Positions 26,798 to 38,671 of a stretch of 64,000 nt of DNA are shown here, piece after piece (position 1 is the first letter of the stretch; each line of letters begins with the position of its first letter). The notes beneath the pieces were generated by a model that saw only the letters and a list, made by a program, of their open reading frames with translations, searched no databases and was not told the origin of the DNA. The translations under genes and the position numbers were made by a program. The stretch comes from Opitutus sp. (GTDB lineage Bacteria > Verrucomicrobiota > Verrucomicrobiia > Opitutales > Opitutaceae), in contig JACEUQ010000001.1 in assembly GCA_024998815.1 (NCBI GenBank), positions 1,364,001 to 1,428,000 of the forward strand, given 5' to 3'.

Positions 26798-27055
26798 ATG
26801 AGCACCACCACCAAAGTTCAGCGCATCATCCGCAAAAACAGTGAGCAGTGGTATGTGACATTACCCGCTTCCATCGCCCAGACGATGGGGTTCGCCAAGT
26901 CGGAGGCCGTCGAGTGGACCGTCACCGACGCGCATCATTTGGTCCTCTCACGCAGTCTGGTCGCGCCCGTTATGCCGGTCACGCCCGAGCTGGTGGACGT
27001 AGGCGTTAAAAAAAAGTCCAGTTGGGTTTATCCGATCGGCTGGGACGACTTATGA
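26798..27055 (+). CDS. AbrB/SpoVT-like small DNA-binding protein of the IS
   Basis: An 85-residue protein from ATG 26798. The stretch VQRIIRKNSEQWYVTLPASI followed by AQTMGFAKSEAVEWTV looks like the swapped-hairpin AbrB/MazE-type DNA-binding fold. Its TGA overlaps the transposase ATG (27052), so translation is coupled. A regulator of transposase expression or an end-binding partner is inferred from position. The frame is open upstream to 26744, but those residues do not look like the fold. Confidence 0.7.
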   Translation: MSTTTKVQRIIRKNSEQWYVTLPASIAQTMGFAKSEAVEWTVTDAHHLVLSRSLVAPVMPVTPELVDVGVKKKSSWVYPIGWDDL

Positions 27056-28464
27056 AACGGGCTTGTGCTGCGGCTTGCGCCGCCCCCGAGTGCGCCCGGA
27101 GACTGCAGGGGCATCTCATGGCGGCACTGGTTTCACCGTGCCGGGGGACTCTTACCAACCTGATTTGTCTGTGCGGGCGTGCCCAGCAGGACTGGACGGC
27201 CGACTACCGGTTGTATTCGCGTGACCGGGTGAAGCCGGCGGGGCTTTTCCGCACGGTCCTCCATGAGCTTGAGGTAAACCTGCCGGCGCTTACCCCGTTG
27301 GTGGCCGCCATCGATGACACCCTGGTACGCAAAACCGGGGTCAAGATCGACGGCGTCGGCTGGAAACGCGATCCGCTCGGCCCCGCGTTCCAAACCAACC
27401 TGGTGCGCGGCCAGCGCTATGTGCAACTCTCTGCGGCCTGGCCTGGTTCCGACGGACACGCCCGGATGATTCCGGTGGATTTCACCCACGCGCCGACGCC
27501 GCCAAAGCCGGGTAAAAAAGCCACTACCGACGAGGTTCAGCAGTACACGGAGAAGAAAAAACAGCAGCGGCTTAATGTCGTCGCGCTCGCCCGCATCCAG
27601 CAGCTTCGCCAGGCGCTGCCAGACACGCGCAAACTGGTGGTCGCCGGCGATGGCAGTTACACCAATGCGGTCGTACTCAAGGGCCTGCCCGCCAAGACCG
27701 TTTATATCGGCCGGATCCGCCGGGACGCCGTGCTCAACGCCCTGCCTGGACCACCCGCGGCCACCGGTCGCCCGCCGGTCTATGGCGCGCCGGTCCAGAC
27801 CCCGGAAGAGCTGCGCACCGACGACACCGTGGCCTGGCAAAGCGTCGAGGCTTATGCGGCCGGAAAAAAGCACACCTTTAAAATCAAGACCCTCGGGCCG
27901 GTGCTGTGGCGTAAAGCCGGGGCGACGCTCCCGTTGCAAGTCATGGTGATCGCCCCGGTGGGCTACCGATTGCGCGCAGGCTCGAAGCTGCTCTATCGCC
28001 AGCCTGCCTTCTTGGTTTGCACCGACCCGGATATGCCCGTGGGTGACCAACTCCAGTATTACCTCTGGCGTTGGGGCATCGAGGGAAACTTCCGGGATGA
28101 GAAAACCCTGATCGGCACCGGCCAGGCACAACTGCGCACCGCCGCCTCCAACCGCAACCAACCCGCCGCCACCGTCGCCGCCTATGCGCTGTTGTTAATC
28201 GCCGCCCTGCTCTTCGGCGATCCTGCGGGGCAAACCCCTGATCCGCCGCCGCATCTTCGCCCGCCCAAATGGCGCACGCACTCTTCGGGCGCCTCGCCTG
28301 CGACCAGTTCCACGGGGGACCTCTTGCGCACCCTGCGCAGCGAATGCTGGGCCGACCAGATCGCCCCAGAGAGTTTCTCCGACTTCACGTCGACCGACCC
28401 TCCCTCCACGAACTCATCAAAAGCGCCACCCTTCTTGGCTGAAGCACTCTTCCGCGCTGCGTAA
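27052..28464 (+). CDS. IS transposase with YREK (IS4-type) signature
   Basis: A 470-residue DDE transposase. The first Asp region is AIDDTLVRKTG. A middle Asp is in VVAGDGSYTN. The third region YYLWRWGIEGNFRDEK fits the Y-x2-R-x3-E-x6-K signature of IS4-superfamily transposases. I took the ATG at 27052, which overlaps the accessory gene stop, instead of the longer frame from 27022. The C-terminal about 60 residues are proline- and serine-rich and lack a clear fold. It appears full length, so the element may be active. Confidence 0.85.
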   Translation: MKRACAAACAAPECARRLQGHLMAALVSPCRGTLTNLICLCGRAQQDWTADYRLYSRDRVKPAGLFRTVLHELEVNLPALTPLVAAIDDTLVRKTGVKIDGVGWKRDPLGPAFQTNLVRGQRYVQLSAAWPGSDGHARMIPVDFTHAPTPPKPGKKATTDEVQQYTEKKKQQRLNVVALARIQQLRQALPDTRKLVVAGDGSYTNAVVLKGLPAKTVYIGRIRRDAVLNALPGPPAATGRPPVYGAPVQTPEELRTDDTVAWQSVEAYAAGKKHTFKIKTLGPVLWRKAGATLPLQVMVIAPVGYRLRAGSKLLYRQPAFLVCTDPDMPVGDQLQYYLWRWGIEGNFRDEKTLIGTGQAQLRTAASNRNQPAATVAAYALLLIAALLFGDPAGQTPDPPPHLRPPKWRTHSSGASPATSSTGDLLRTLRSECWADQIAPESFSDFTSTDPPSTNSSKAPPFLAEALFRAA

Positions 28465-28514
28465 CCGGGCCTCCGGCCGCTTCGCATCCACCTGCTTTTG
28501 GGGCCAAACTCCAG

Positions 28515-28586
28515 TCCTTGAGCTCACGCTCAAGGCCACAGTCTTCTTGAACACATTCCCAGTGGCCTTGAGCGTGAGCTCAAGGT
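28515..28586. repeat. REP/BIME-like repeat, complete unit
   Basis: Two opposed hairpins: CCTTGAGC-TCAC-GCTCAAGG at 28516-28535 and CCTTGAGC-GTGA-GCTCAAGG at 28566-28585, with perfect 8-bp stems. About 30 bases separate them. It stands between the IS and hisS and was the target of the IS. Confidence 0.85.
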
Positions 28587-28656
28587 GCTGCCAAAGGGGC
28601 ATCCGCGCCCCCCGTTGAGCTCATTTTGAACGCGAATTGGAATTAGCCTGACTCGG

Positions 28657-29976
28657 TTACTCTGCGCCGCCGGATAAAAAGTCGCGGACCACGGCGGAAA
28701 CCTGATCGCGAGGCACTTCCATTTCGGTGCGTGCGGCGAGATCACGAACTTTGACCACGCCCTTGGCCAACTCCTCGCCACCGTAGATCAACGCCAACTT
28801 GGCGCCCGACTCGCCGGCAGCCTTAAACTGCTTACCGAAGGCGACCTCTTTAAGCGGATAATCAACGCGGAAACCATCGGCCCGCAGCGACTGGATGTCG
28901 GCAAACGCCGCAGCCCGCTCCGCTTCGCCACCAATCACCACATACACGTCGGTTGACTGCGAAACAACGGGAGTAAGCCCGCGTTGCTCAAGTAGCAGAG
29001 CGAAGGTCATGTCACCCATGCCAAAACCGACCGCCGGCATGTCGTTATAGCCGAGCTTACCAATCAACGTGTCGTAACGGCCGCCGCCGGCCAGAGCCCG
29101 CAGTTCACCCTTGCGGTCAAACGCCTCAAACACGAAGCCCGTGTAATAAGCCAGCCCCCGGACCACGCCGAGGTCCACCTCGACAAATTTACCAAGGCCC
29201 ATCGCAGAAAGGTTGCCCAAAAGCTTTCGCCAATCGGCCAAACGCGAACCGAGCTTGTCCCCGGGAATTGAGGCAACGGCGGATTCAAGCGCCGCCAGTG
29301 TTTTGATCTGCAGAAACGCCAGCACCTGGGCTTTGAGTTCCGGGGCGATTTCGCCAAACGCGGCGGTGTAATCCTTGAACGCGTCGTCGCCGAGTTTTTC
29401 AAACCGATCCACCGCACCGAGGATCGCACGGGTGCGCGGCTCATCGAGGCCGAGCGCCTCAAGGTAATAAAACCAGAGATTACGATCGCTCAGGCGCACA
29501 TAGAAATCCTCAGCGGTTAACCCGAAGGAACCGAAGCACTGGATGAGCAGGGCGATTAACTCGGTCTCGGCCTCGACGCCCGGCTCCCCGAGAATGTCGG
29601 CGTTGAGCTGGAAAAAGCAGCGGCCTCGGCCCTTTTGCATGCGCTCGTAGCGATAGAATTCCGCGATGCTGAACCACTTGATGGGACGCTTGAGCGAGTT
29701 GGCTTTTTCACCCACCAAGCGGCACACGGTAGGAGTCATTTCCGGGCGCAAAGCGACCTCGCGTCCGCCCTTGTCGGTGAAGCTAAACAACTGGCCCTCG
29801 ATCTCGTCGCCCGACTTGGTTTTGTACAGCTCGAGCGGTTCGAGCACCGGCGCGTCGTATTCTTGAAAACCGTAGGTCGACGCGGTCTGTCGCCAGAGGC
29901 GAAAAATGTGATTCCGACGCGCCAGCGCATCAGGATAGAACTCACGGAAACCGGGCAATGATTGGAACTGGGCCAT
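28657..29976 (-). CDS. hisS: Histidine-tRNA ligase
   Basis: A class II aminoacyl-tRNA synthetase that charges tRNA-His. Motif 2 region is RYERMQKGRGRCFFQLNADI, and the histidine-specific stretch is LGVVRGLAYYTGFVFEAF. The C-terminal anticodon-binding domain covers about the last 95 residues. I chose the ATG at 29976 (MAQFQSLPGFREFYP), giving 439 residues. The longer frame begins with TTG at 30009. It is divergent from gmd. Confidence 0.95.
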   Translation of the reverse strand: MAQFQSLPGFREFYPDALARRNHIFRLWRQTASTYGFQEYDAPVLEPLELYKTKSGDEIEGQLFSFTDKGGREVALRPEMTPTVCRLVGEKANSLKRPIKWFSIAEFYRYERMQKGRGRCFFQLNADILGEPGVEAETELIALLIQCFGSFGLTAEDFYVRLSDRNLWFYYLEALGLDEPRTRAILGAVDRFEKLGDDAFKDYTAAFGEIAPELKAQVLAFLQIKTLAALESAVASIPGDKLGSRLADWRKLLGNLSAMGLGKFVEVDLGVVRGLAYYTGFVFEAFDRKGELRALAGGGRYDTLIGKLGYNDMPAVGFGMGDMTFALLLEQRGLTPVVSQSTDVYVVIGGEAERAAAFADIQSLRADGFRVDYPLKEVAFGKQFKAAGESGAKLALIYGGEELAKGVVKVRDLAARTEMEVPRDQVSAVVRDFLSGGAE

Positions 29977-30149
29977 GGAAGCGAAGACGTTGGAAACCGC
30001 CGAAGCCAAGGGCGATTCTAAAAACGCCCCGATTCCGACGTTATGTCACCGGACCGTAACGAAGCGACTTTGCTGCGCTTAGATTTCAGGGATTTTAACC
30101 TTGATGAAGCTTGATTGGGCCAACCGCGCTCGCCAACTTTTCAGCCTTT

Positions 30150-31166
30150 ATGAAGAAAGCACTTATCACCGGTATCACAGGACAAGATGGCTCATACCTC
30201 GCCGAGCTCTTGCTCGCTAAGGGCTACGAGGTTCATGGCGTCATTCGTCGCTCGTCGACGTTTAACACCAGCCGTATCGACCACCTTTACAGCGATCCGC
30301 ATCTGAACGGCGTGCGCCTTTTTCTGCACTACGGCGACCTCGCTGATTCGGTCCAGATGGTGAAACTGCTTTACCAGCTCCAGCCCGATGAGGTCTACAA
30401 CCTCGGAGCCCAGTCGCACGTGCGTGTCTCGTTCGATGTTCCTGAATACACCGGCGACGTGGTCGGCCTCGGCGCCCAACGCATCCTTGAGGCAATCCGC
30501 GAAGCCGGACTGGTGAAAAAAGTGCGCTACTACCAAGCCTCGTCCTCGGAGATGTATGGTAAAGTCCAAGAGGTTCCTCAGACCGAAAAAACCCCATTCT
30601 GGCCGCGTTCGCCCTATGGTTGCGCCAAGATGTACGCCTACTGGCTCACGGTTAACTACCGCGAGTCTTACAATCTCCATGCCTCGAACGGTATCCTCTT
30701 TAACCACGAATCCCCTCGCCGCGGCGAGACGTTCGTCACCCGTAAAATCACCCGCGCCGTTGGCCGCATTAAACTCGGCCTGCAAGACTCCATCTACCTT
30801 GGCAACCTCGACGCTCAGCGCGACTGGGGTTACGCCAAGGAGTATGTCGAGATGATGTGGATGATGCTCCAGCAGGACCAGCCGGACGACTACGTGGTCG
30901 GCACCAACGAAACCCACAGCGTCAAAGAATTCTGCCAAGTCGCCTTCGCCCGCGCTGGATTGGATTGGGAAAAATACGTCAAATACGACGCCCGTTATGA
31001 GCGTCCGGCTGAAGTGGAGTTGCTCATTGGCGACCCCGCCAAGGCCAAGAAACAACTCGGCTGGGAGCCGAAGGTTCGCTTCAAGGAACTCGTCGAGTTG
31101 ATGGTCGACCACGACATCGAACTCGCCAAGCGGGAGTCCCAGATCTCCAAGCTGCCCCCGCTCTGA
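30150..31166 (+). CDS. gmd: GDP-mannose 4,6-dehydratase
   Basis: It makes GDP-4-keto-6-deoxy-mannose from GDP-mannose, the entry to GDP-L-fucose. The N-terminal NAD(P)-binding motif is [14 protein letters not shown], followed by [18 protein letters not shown]. The catalytic region is SSSEMYG with Tyr and Lys in [11 protein letters not shown]. The ATG at 30150 gives 338 residues, slightly short of the E. coli protein but with all motifs. fcl follows after 21 bases, so both steps are in one operon. Confidence 0.97.
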   Translation: MKKALITGITGQDGSYLAELLLAKGYEVHGVIRRSSTFNTSRIDHLYSDPHLNGVRLFLHYGDLADSVQMVKLLYQLQPDEVYNLGAQSHVRVSFDVPEYTGDVVGLGAQRILEAIREAGLVKKVRYYQASSSEMYGKVQEVPQTEKTPFWPRSPYGCAKMYAYWLTVNYRESYNLHASNGILFNHESPRRGETFVTRKITRAVGRIKLGLQDSIYLGNLDAQRDWGYAKEYVEMMWMMLQQDQPDDYVVGTNETHSVKEFCQVAFARAGLDWEKYVKYDARYERPAEVELLIGDPAKAKKQLGWEPKVRFKELVELMVDHDIELAKRESQISKLPPL

Positions 31167-31187
31167 TTTCCACCGCCGCGCCGCGTC

Positions 31188-32123
31188 ATGAAATACTACA
31201 TCGCAGGACATCAAGGAATGGTGGGTTCGGCGCTGGTTCGCCGCCTGCAAAGTGAACCCGGCGCAGAGATCGTGGGGCGCACGCGGCGCGAACTCGATCT
31301 CACGTCACAGGCGGCCGTAGAGGCATTTTTCGCCCAGGAGAAACCCGACGTGGCCATCATCGCGGCAGCCAAAGTCGGGGGCATTCACGCCAACAACACC
31401 TACCCCGCCGACTTCATCTTCGAGAACCTCATGGTGGCCGCCAACACCGTGCACGCCGCCTATCGGCACGGGGTTAAAAGACTGCTATTCCTTGGCAGCT
31501 CGTGCATCTACCCCAAGCTTGCGCCGCAACCGATGCGTGAGGATTGCCTGCTCACCAGTGCGCTGGAGCCGACCAACGAAGCCTACGCCATCGCCAAAAT
31601 CGCCGGCCTGAAGCTGTGCCAGTACTACCGCAAGCAGCACGGTGTCCTGTTTCACTCGGCGATGCCCACCAACCTCTACGGGGCCGGTGACAACTACCAC
31701 CCGCAGAACTCCCACGTATTGCCCGCGCTGATTCGTCGCTTCGACGAGGCCCGTGCCACAGGTAAATCCGAGGTGGTCGCTTGGGGAACCGGCACGCCTA
31801 TGCGTGAATTTCTCCACGTCGACGACTTGGCCGACGCGTGCGCATTCCTGCTTAAACAGGACAACCCGCCCGACTGGATCAACGTGGGAACTGGTACCGA
31901 CGTGACCATCAAGGAACTCACCGAGTCGGTCGCTGCCGCCACAGGTTTTAGCGGCAAGATTACCTGGGATTCATCCAAGCCCGACGGCACGCCGCGCAAG
32001 CTCATGGATGTATCCAAGCTCTCCGGACTGGGATGGTCGGCGCGCATCGCCTTACGCGACGGATTGGCTCAAACCTACGCGTCGTTCCTCGCCGAACGCG
32101 CCGCCGGCACGCTGCGTAAGTAA
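31188..32123 (+). CDS. fcl: GDP-L-fucose synthase
   Basis: An epimerase-reductase that converts the Gmd product to GDP-L-fucose. It has [14 protein letters not shown] at the N-terminus, the typical [19 protein letters not shown], and the catalytic Tyr and Lys in [15 protein letters not shown]. The 311 residues match WcaG/Fcl. It works with gmd to supply fucose for surface polysaccharide or glycoprotein. No glycosyltransferase is adjacent. Confidence 0.97.
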   Translation: MKYYIAGHQGMVGSALVRRLQSEPGAEIVGRTRRELDLTSQAAVEAFFAQEKPDVAIIAAAKVGGIHANNTYPADFIFENLMVAANTVHAAYRHGVKRLLFLGSSCIYPKLAPQPMREDCLLTSALEPTNEAYAIAKIAGLKLCQYYRKQHGVLFHSAMPTNLYGAGDNYHPQNSHVLPALIRRFDEARATGKSEVVAWGTGTPMREFLHVDDLADACAFLLKQDNPPDWINVGTGTDVTIKELTESVAAATGFSGKITWDSSKPDGTPRKLMDVSKLSGLGWSARIALRDGLAQTYASFLAERAAGTLRK

Positions 32124-32150
32124 GCGGGCGAACCTTACCCGTCAGGATCT

Positions 32151-32236
32151 TGTGGCCCCGAGCGTGAGCTCGGGGATGTTCGCCCCACCGAGTTCACGCT
32201 CGGAGCCACGAACCCTCGGCTCACGCCTCAGGCCAC
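32151..32236. repeat. REP-like repeat cluster with changed stem bases
   Basis: The hairpin CCCCGAGC-GTGA-GCTCGGGG (32156-32175) is the REP core with both sides of the stem changed from CCTT/AAGG to CCCC/GGGG, so pairing is kept. It is followed by a second hairpin of the opposite sense (ccgagt-TCAC-gctcgg, near 32188) and a third, degraded piece ending GGCCAC at 32236. It separates convergent fcl and pgl. Confidence 0.75.
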
Positions 32237-32252
32237 TCCGATTCTTAAAGCA

Positions 32253-32984
32253 TTACAACTTCGCCGCCGCCGCCTCGTCCACCAGCCAAACCACACGATC
32301 GGCGCAGGTTTTAAGGATTTGCGACGGTACGTTCGTAGGGTCGTAAGGCCCACGCATGACACGGTGCAATGCATCGGCTTTACCCGCACCGAGCGTCATG
32401 ACGACAATCAATCCGCACTGGCGCAACCCGGTCGGTGTAATGGTCAGGCGCCAACCTTTTCCGGGGACTTCCTGACCGCCGAAGGGCAGGCCGCCATCAT
32501 CACTTAGCAGCGGCGTGCCAGGGAAAAGCGACGCGGTGTGGCAATCGTCACCCATGCCGAGAAAACACACGTCGTAGGCGCGCCCGGGGCCGGCAAGAAT
32601 CAACAAGGTGCGGCGGTAAGCCTCAGCCGCTTCAGCAACGGGCCAGGCGACCATCCACGGGTGCCGACGATCGGTGGGCACTTCCAGCGGCGCGAGAAAC
32701 TGCTGCTCGGCATTACCGAAATTGCTGTCCGAACTGCTCAGCAGAACATGGCGCTCGTCGCTCACCGTCCACTCAATCGCAGCCGCCTCAGTCGGGGTGA
32801 TCTTTTGTCCTGAAACCAGCCACTGATACCATTCCTTGGGTGTGCCGCCTCCGGTGAGCGCCCAAAGGAAGCGAGAACGCGCGGTCTGTGCGCGCGCCTT
32901 GAGCCCCAAGTCCAGTGCCTGCTGAAATAGCTCCTCTTTGGTGCCGACGATGACTTGGCCGTAATCAGACTTAATTTCGCGCAT
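32253..32984 (-). CDS. pgl: 6-phosphogluconolactonase
   Basis: It hydrolyses 6-phosphogluconolactone to 6-phosphogluconate, the second step of the oxidative pentose phosphate pathway. The SOL/DevB-family landmarks LTGGGTPKEWYQWL, SDERHVLLSSSDSNFG and the metal/substrate region CFLGMGDDCHTASLFPG are present. At 243 residues the length is normal. It is the last gene of the zwf-opcA-pgl operon, 45 bases after opcA. Confidence 0.95.
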   Translation of the reverse strand: MREIKSDYGQVIVGTKEELFQQALDLGLKARAQTARSRFLWALTGGGTPKEWYQWLVSGQKITPTEAAAIEWTVSDERHVLLSSSDSNFGNAEQQFLAPLEVPTDRRHPWMVAWPVAEAAEAYRRTLLILAGPGRAYDVCFLGMGDDCHTASLFPGTPLLSDDGGLPFGGQEVPGKGWRLTITPTGLRQCGLIVVMTLGAGKADALHRVMRGPYDPTNVPSQILKTCADRVVWLVDEAAAAKL

Positions 32985-33029
32985 GGTGTGTTTTAAGAAA
33001 ATCGAACTGAGCGGGCGGCGATTTTTCGA

Positions 33030-34007
33030 TTAGAAGAACATCGCCTCCCCGAGAGCGGCCTCGGGGTTGAGCAGGCTGACAGTAGTCGGTAAATGGGTCG
33101 TACCGGTGCCAAAATCCGCCGTGAAGGAGCCACTTCCATGCCCCAAATCGCCGCGCCAATTAAACTGATGCGCATTGCTGTAGTTGAAAACCAACTCAAA
33201 TGAAACGCCCTTGGCGCATTCCTTGAGTTCAACCCGGATGTCATTGGCTCCGCAATTACCCAAGCGGTTTTGCAACCACGTTGCTAAAACGCGGGCTTCG
33301 GCCGCAACCGAGGGCTGGTAGATCAAGCTCACTGCGCTAAGCCCGTCGATGATGGCGGCCGGCGTATAGGCGCTGAGGAACTGGGCGATGGACTGGCGCA
33401 CGGGCAGCAAACGAGCGTAGGCGAGGTCGCGAACCAGCTCGGGCTTGGGCCAAGCGAATGTCAGGGCGTCGGCAGGTGTAATCGCGCTGTCCAGGATGAC
33501 CCGCTTCGAGCGGTTGAGCAGGTACTTGAATTGGCTGATGCGCGCGCTGGAGATGAAGCGATGGGGCCAGTAGTAGAGCGGCAGGTCGGAGGACAGGCAG
33601 ATGGAAACCTGATTCTCGACGAAGGGACGGGCCGAAAACGGGTAGTTGAGCATCACGAATTCGCAGCAACGTGTGTCCCCCTTAGACTTCCCCAGATGAC
33701 ACTCGCCGTAAATTTTGGCCCGCATTTCAGTCGTGGTGGCCTCGTCGGGCATCGGACACAGCACGACCACGCGACAGGGATACCGGCGTGAAAAACGCAC
33801 CGCGATCTGGAACTGTTCCAGCGCGTCTTCAACCGTGGTGTGCAGTCCAAGTTGGACGACAAAGTTGACCTGAGTGGCCTTGGCGTTGTCGTGCGCAGGT
33901 GCCGCCCCACCCTCGGCAGCCACATCGCTCCACATGCGCGTCATGCTCTTCTTGATCGTTCCGACTGGAACTTCGATACCAGGCAAGGCGTTGAAAATTT
34001 CAGACAT
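33030..34007 (-). CDS. opcA: Glucose-6-phosphate dehydrogenase assembly protein OpcA-like
   Basis: A 325-residue protein of the OpcA family, known in cyanobacteria and actinobacteria as an activator of Zwf. The family-type segments are RVVVLCPMPDE, the Cys-containing GDTRCCEFVMLNYP and ICLSSDLPLYYWPHRF. I chose the ATG at 34007 (MSEIFNALPGIEVPVG); a GTG at 34043 would add 12 residues. It lies between zwf and pgl on the same strand, the order seen in those groups. Redox control as in cyanobacteria is not shown here. Confidence 0.87.
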   Translation of the reverse strand: MSEIFNALPGIEVPVGTIKKSMTRMWSDVAAEGGAAPAHDNAKATQVNFVVQLGLHTTVEDALEQFQIAVRFSRRYPCRVVVLCPMPDEATTTEMRAKIYGECHLGKSKGDTRCCEFVMLNYPFSARPFVENQVSICLSSDLPLYYWPHRFISSARISQFKYLLNRSKRVILDSAITPADALTFAWPKPELVRDLAYARLLPVRQSIAQFLSAYTPAAIIDGLSAVSLIYQPSVAAEARVLATWLQNRLGNCGANDIRVELKECAKGVSFELVFNYSNAHQFNWRGDLGHGSGSFTADFGTGTTHLPTTVSLLNPEAALGEAMFF

Positions 34008-34131
34008 CGTGAGGGTAAGCTGCTGCTCCCGATTGTGCGCCACGCCGGATCACCCGGCTAGGCGCACACAAGAGGAGAACTGATTTTGTTCGTTTTAAGT
34101 TTGGGGTATGGAATTTCCCGCCGCGGGGCCC

Positions 34132-35670
<1,539 letters not shown>

Positions 35671-35752
35671 GGAAGGGCAAATACCGCCCAGCCAAAGGCG
35701 AGCAAGCAAGGCTAATGAGGTGAATAATGCGCATGCTTTAGGCGAGTTTCCC

Positions 35753-36181
35753 TCATGGTCGAAAGTGCTTGGGAAACAGCTCGATATTCTCGAAGTGGCG
35801 AACCTCGGTTGAACCCGAAGACGACACGGCGACCTCGATCACATCGAAGCGAAAGGTGCGAGGGCGTGGTTGCAACGTGCGCAGGTAAGCGGTGGCGGCG
35901 CGGCGGACCACTGTCTTTTTGCGTTTATCCACAGCGTAGTAGCCCGCAACCAGGGCGCCGGCGGCGCGAGTCTTGACCTCGACGAAAACCAGCACCTCGC
36001 CATCGCGGCAGACCAAGTCGAGTTCGTCGCGCCGATCATTGGGGTCGCGCCAGTTGCGCGCCACCACGGCATAGCCCTGATTTTGCAAAAAGACCGCAGC
36101 AAGTCGTTCACCCCGCTCGCCGGTTTTTTCATTCATGGAAAACAGCTTTGGGCCTAACCAGGATTTGAGTCGTTGCCACAT
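35753..36181 (-). CDS. YraN-family (UPF0102) nuclease-like protein
   Basis: A 142-residue protein with the Holliday-junction-resolvase-like fold of UPF0102. The family landmarks [39 protein letters not shown] and the C-terminal FRFDVIEV are present, including the E/D...EVK pattern of PD-(D/E)XK nucleases. The ATG at 36181 gives the standard length, while the longer frame overlaps the divergent gene promoter. The exact cellular role of the family is not settled. Confidence 0.88.
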   Translation of the reverse strand: MWQRLKSWLGPKLFSMNEKTGERGERLAAVFLQNQGYAVVARNWRDPNDRRDELDLVCRDGEVLVFVEVKTRAAGALVAGYYAVDKRKKTVVRRAATAYLRTLQPRPRTFRFDVIEVAVSSSGSTEVRHFENIELFPKHFRP

Positions 36182-36281
36182 GGTGTACCGCGTCACCGAA
36201 ACGGGGATTGAATTGTCATTGCGACCCCACGTGGTGGCTGGCAGTTCCATTATCCCTCGCATCTGCTTGTACCCCTGAACC

Positions 36282-38468
36282 ATGGCTTCGACTTCATCCA
36301 TTGCCTCCACCCTTCGTCGCGCGCTCCTCGTTAAGGTCATCTCCAAGCCCACCCCGTCGCGTGATGACGTCACGGCGGTCATCGAATTGACCTCCGCAAA
36401 AGTCGTCGAAGCCCTGCAGTCGCAGTCGATGACCCTTTACCTGGTTGAGGGTAACCAGATTGTATTCCGCCACGTTTACTACTCGCCCTCCCTTTGGGCG
36501 GCAAATCCGTCCAAGGCCGAGGGGTTCAAAGCGAACGCCGCCAAGCTCCTCGAACTCAAGCTGCCCCTAGGTCAAGGCATCGTTGGTAAGGTCATCGCGG
36601 AGGGTAAACCGATATTCTTCCAGAACACCCAAACGCAGGCGCCAATGATGCTGTCCATGGCGCAGACCACCGGGTTCGAGGTGTGCTCCATGCTCACCGT
36701 TCCTCTTCGAGTCGGCAGCCTCACCATCGGCGCTATCCAGGTTCTCAACAAGGAGCCCATCGTCGGCACGCAGGGGATTTTTTCAACCGGTGACGTGGTG
36801 CTCCTGCAAGAGGTCGCCGAGTACTCGGCCGCACTGATCCAACGCATGTTGGACCCGAAGTTCCAACCTAACCCGGACGACACCGCCAAGTTCATCGCCC
36901 GCCTCACCGACCACCCGCTCGTCACCAAGATCGAGGAGCTCACCATCGACGAGAATCTCGTCACCGCCATCGGCGATGCGATCATCCGCCGTGAACAGAT
37001 TTTCCCGTGCAGCCGCACTTCGCCCAACTCGATCAGCGTGCTCATGACCAACCCGCTGGATTACGCCCGTCGCGAGGCTTTCCAGCAGGCCACTGAACTG
37101 GTCATCGACGAGATTTCCATCGCCTCAGCTCCGTTCATCGAAGCACTCGTCAAAAAGCACTTTAAAAACGACCCGGCTGCGACCACCACCGACGTCGACA
37201 TCTCCAGCGTAGCCGAGGTCATCAGCTCCGCTTACAGCGGTGACGGCACCGGTGAAATCAAGGTCGAAGATCTGGAAAACGAGGACTCTGCACCCGTCAT
37301 CCAGCTCACCAATCGAATCATTGAGGACGCCTACATTTGCGGCGCTTCCGACATCCACATCGAGCCGATGGAAAAGGATCTCGTCATCCGTTACCGCATC
37401 GACGGCCTCTGCCAGGAAAAGCTGCGCCTGCCCAAACAGGTGGCCAACGGCTTGGTCACGCGCCTGAAGATCATGTGCAACCTCGACATCGCCGAGCGTC
37501 GCCTGCCGCAGGATGGACGCATCGTTTTCAAAAAATACACCAAGAAGAACATCGATATCGACCTGCGCGTCGCCACCGGTCCGATGAATCATGGCGAGAA
37601 GGTCGTCATGCGCATCCTCGACAAAACCAAGAGCACCCTGCCCTTGCCCGCACTCGGTTTCTCGGATGAAAACCTCGCCCGCTACCGGGAGTGTATCCGC
37701 ATGCCTTATGGGATGATCCTGCACTGCGGTCCCACCGGTTCCGGCAAATCGATGACGTTGTATTCCGCCCTCGGCGAAGTGAACACGCCCGACGTGAACA
37801 TCCAAACCGCCGAAGACCCCATTGAGTACACTCTGCCTGGGCTCAACCAGATGCAGATGAACCGCCAAATCGGGCTGACCTTCGCCCGCGCCTTGCGCTG
37901 TTACCTGCGCATGGACCCCGACATCATCCTCGTCGGCGAAATCCGCGACGAGGAGACCGCCCAAATCGCCGTCGAAGCCGCGCTCACCGGCCACTTGCTC
38001 GTCTCAACCCTGCACACCAACGACGCGCCCTCGACAATCTCCCGCATCGGCGAGATGGGCGTAGAACCGTTCAACATCTCGGCCTCCCTAGTTTGCGTGT
38101 GCGCCCAGCGACTCCTGCGCCGCGTCTGCAAAAACTGCAAAATGCCCTACGAGCCCGAGGGGCGTGAAAAGAAAATCCTCGAAGAAGCCATCGGCTGGAG
38201 CGGGCCCATTTTCAAGGCCAACGCCCAAGGTTGCCCTACGTGCAACGGCGCCGGCTACAAGGGCCGCGTCGGTATCCACGAATTGATGATCAACAACGAG
38301 GAGCTGACCAACGCGATCAACAAGGAAGTCGAGGTCGCCGAGCTCAAACGCATCGCGATGCGCACTGGAATGAAGACGCTGCACCAAGACTCGATGCTCA
38401 AGGTCAAGATGGGCCTCACCACGATCGAGGAAGCCCTGAGCAACGTCCCGCCCGACCTGATCAAGTAA
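36282..38468 (+). CDS. GAF-domain PilB/GspE-type assembly ATPase
   Basis: A 728-residue fusion. Residues about 20-190 look like a GAF domain ([50 protein letters not shown]). Residues 210-295 resemble the N-terminal MshEN-type region. The ATPase follows with Walker A GPTGSGKS (483-490), Asp box AEDPIEY (510-516), Walker [10 protein letters not shown] (548-556) and the His box [12 protein letters not shown] (570-581). A zinc tetracysteine is formed by C616, C619, C651 and C654. It would drive pilus or type II secretion assembly. The GAF domain suggests ligand control of the motor. No pilin or inner-membrane partner genes are next to it. Confidence 0.9.
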   Translation: MASTSSIASTLRRALLVKVISKPTPSRDDVTAVIELTSAKVVEALQSQSMTLYLVEGNQIVFRHVYYSPSLWAANPSKAEGFKANAAKLLELKLPLGQGIVGKVIAEGKPIFFQNTQTQAPMMLSMAQTTGFEVCSMLTVPLRVGSLTIGAIQVLNKEPIVGTQGIFSTGDVVLLQEVAEYSAALIQRMLDPKFQPNPDDTAKFIARLTDHPLVTKIEELTIDENLVTAIGDAIIRREQIFPCSRTSPNSISVLMTNPLDYARREAFQQATELVIDEISIASAPFIEALVKKHFKNDPAATTTDVDISSVAEVISSAYSGDGTGEIKVEDLENEDSAPVIQLTNRIIEDAYICGASDIHIEPMEKDLVIRYRIDGLCQEKLRLPKQVANGLVTRLKIMCNLDIAERRLPQDGRIVFKKYTKKNIDIDLRVATGPMNHGEKVVMRILDKTKSTLPLPALGFSDENLARYRECIRMPYGMILHCGPTGSGKSMTLYSALGEVNTPDVNIQTAEDPIEYTLPGLNQMQMNRQIGLTFARALRCYLRMDPDIILVGEIRDEETAQIAVEAALTGHLLVSTLHTNDAPSTISRIGEMGVEPFNISASLVCVCAQRLLRRVCKNCKMPYEPEGREKKILEEAIGWSGPIFKANAQGCPTCNGAGYKGRVGIHELMINNEELTNAINKEVEVAELKRIAMRTGMKTLHQDSMLKVKMGLTTIEEALSNVPPDLIK

Positions 38469-38527
38469 GCGCCGCACCGGCGTAGACTCTGCAGCCCCGA
38501 TTACCCCCGCATCGCCTTAACCTCGGA

Positions 38528-38602
38528 CATTGGTCCTTGGTTCGTGAACCGTAGGCATCGCGCCGTGGCCATTGGAGCTTGGTCATTGCTCATTGGTCAT
38601 TA
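38528..38602. repeat. Short degenerate direct repeats (cattgg type)
   Basis: The words cattggtccttggttc, cattggagcttggtc, attgctc and attggtcatt follow each other. They are imperfect copies of a 7-9-base unit. The stretch lies between the ATPase gene and tyrS. No function is evident. Confidence 0.5.
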
Positions 38603-38671
38603 TTCCGTGTGCCCCCTCCCCCGCCTCCGCGCTGGACAGCTCCCCGCCTCCGCGTAACGGTCAGCCCCTTT

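Larger units (their letters stand above)
26695..28514 (+). mobile_element. IS with AbrB-like accessory gene, inside a REP unit
   Basis: The element is 1820 bp with a perfect 13-bp terminal inverted repeat CTGGAGTTTGGCC (26695-26707 and 28502-28514). It is flanked by a 22-bp direct repeat that is part of a REP hairpin. Removing one copy restores a normal REP unit. It carries a small AbrB-like gene and a transposase with the IS4-type YREK signature. The family is not one I can name. A 22-bp target duplication is long for IS4-like elements. Confidence 0.8.
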
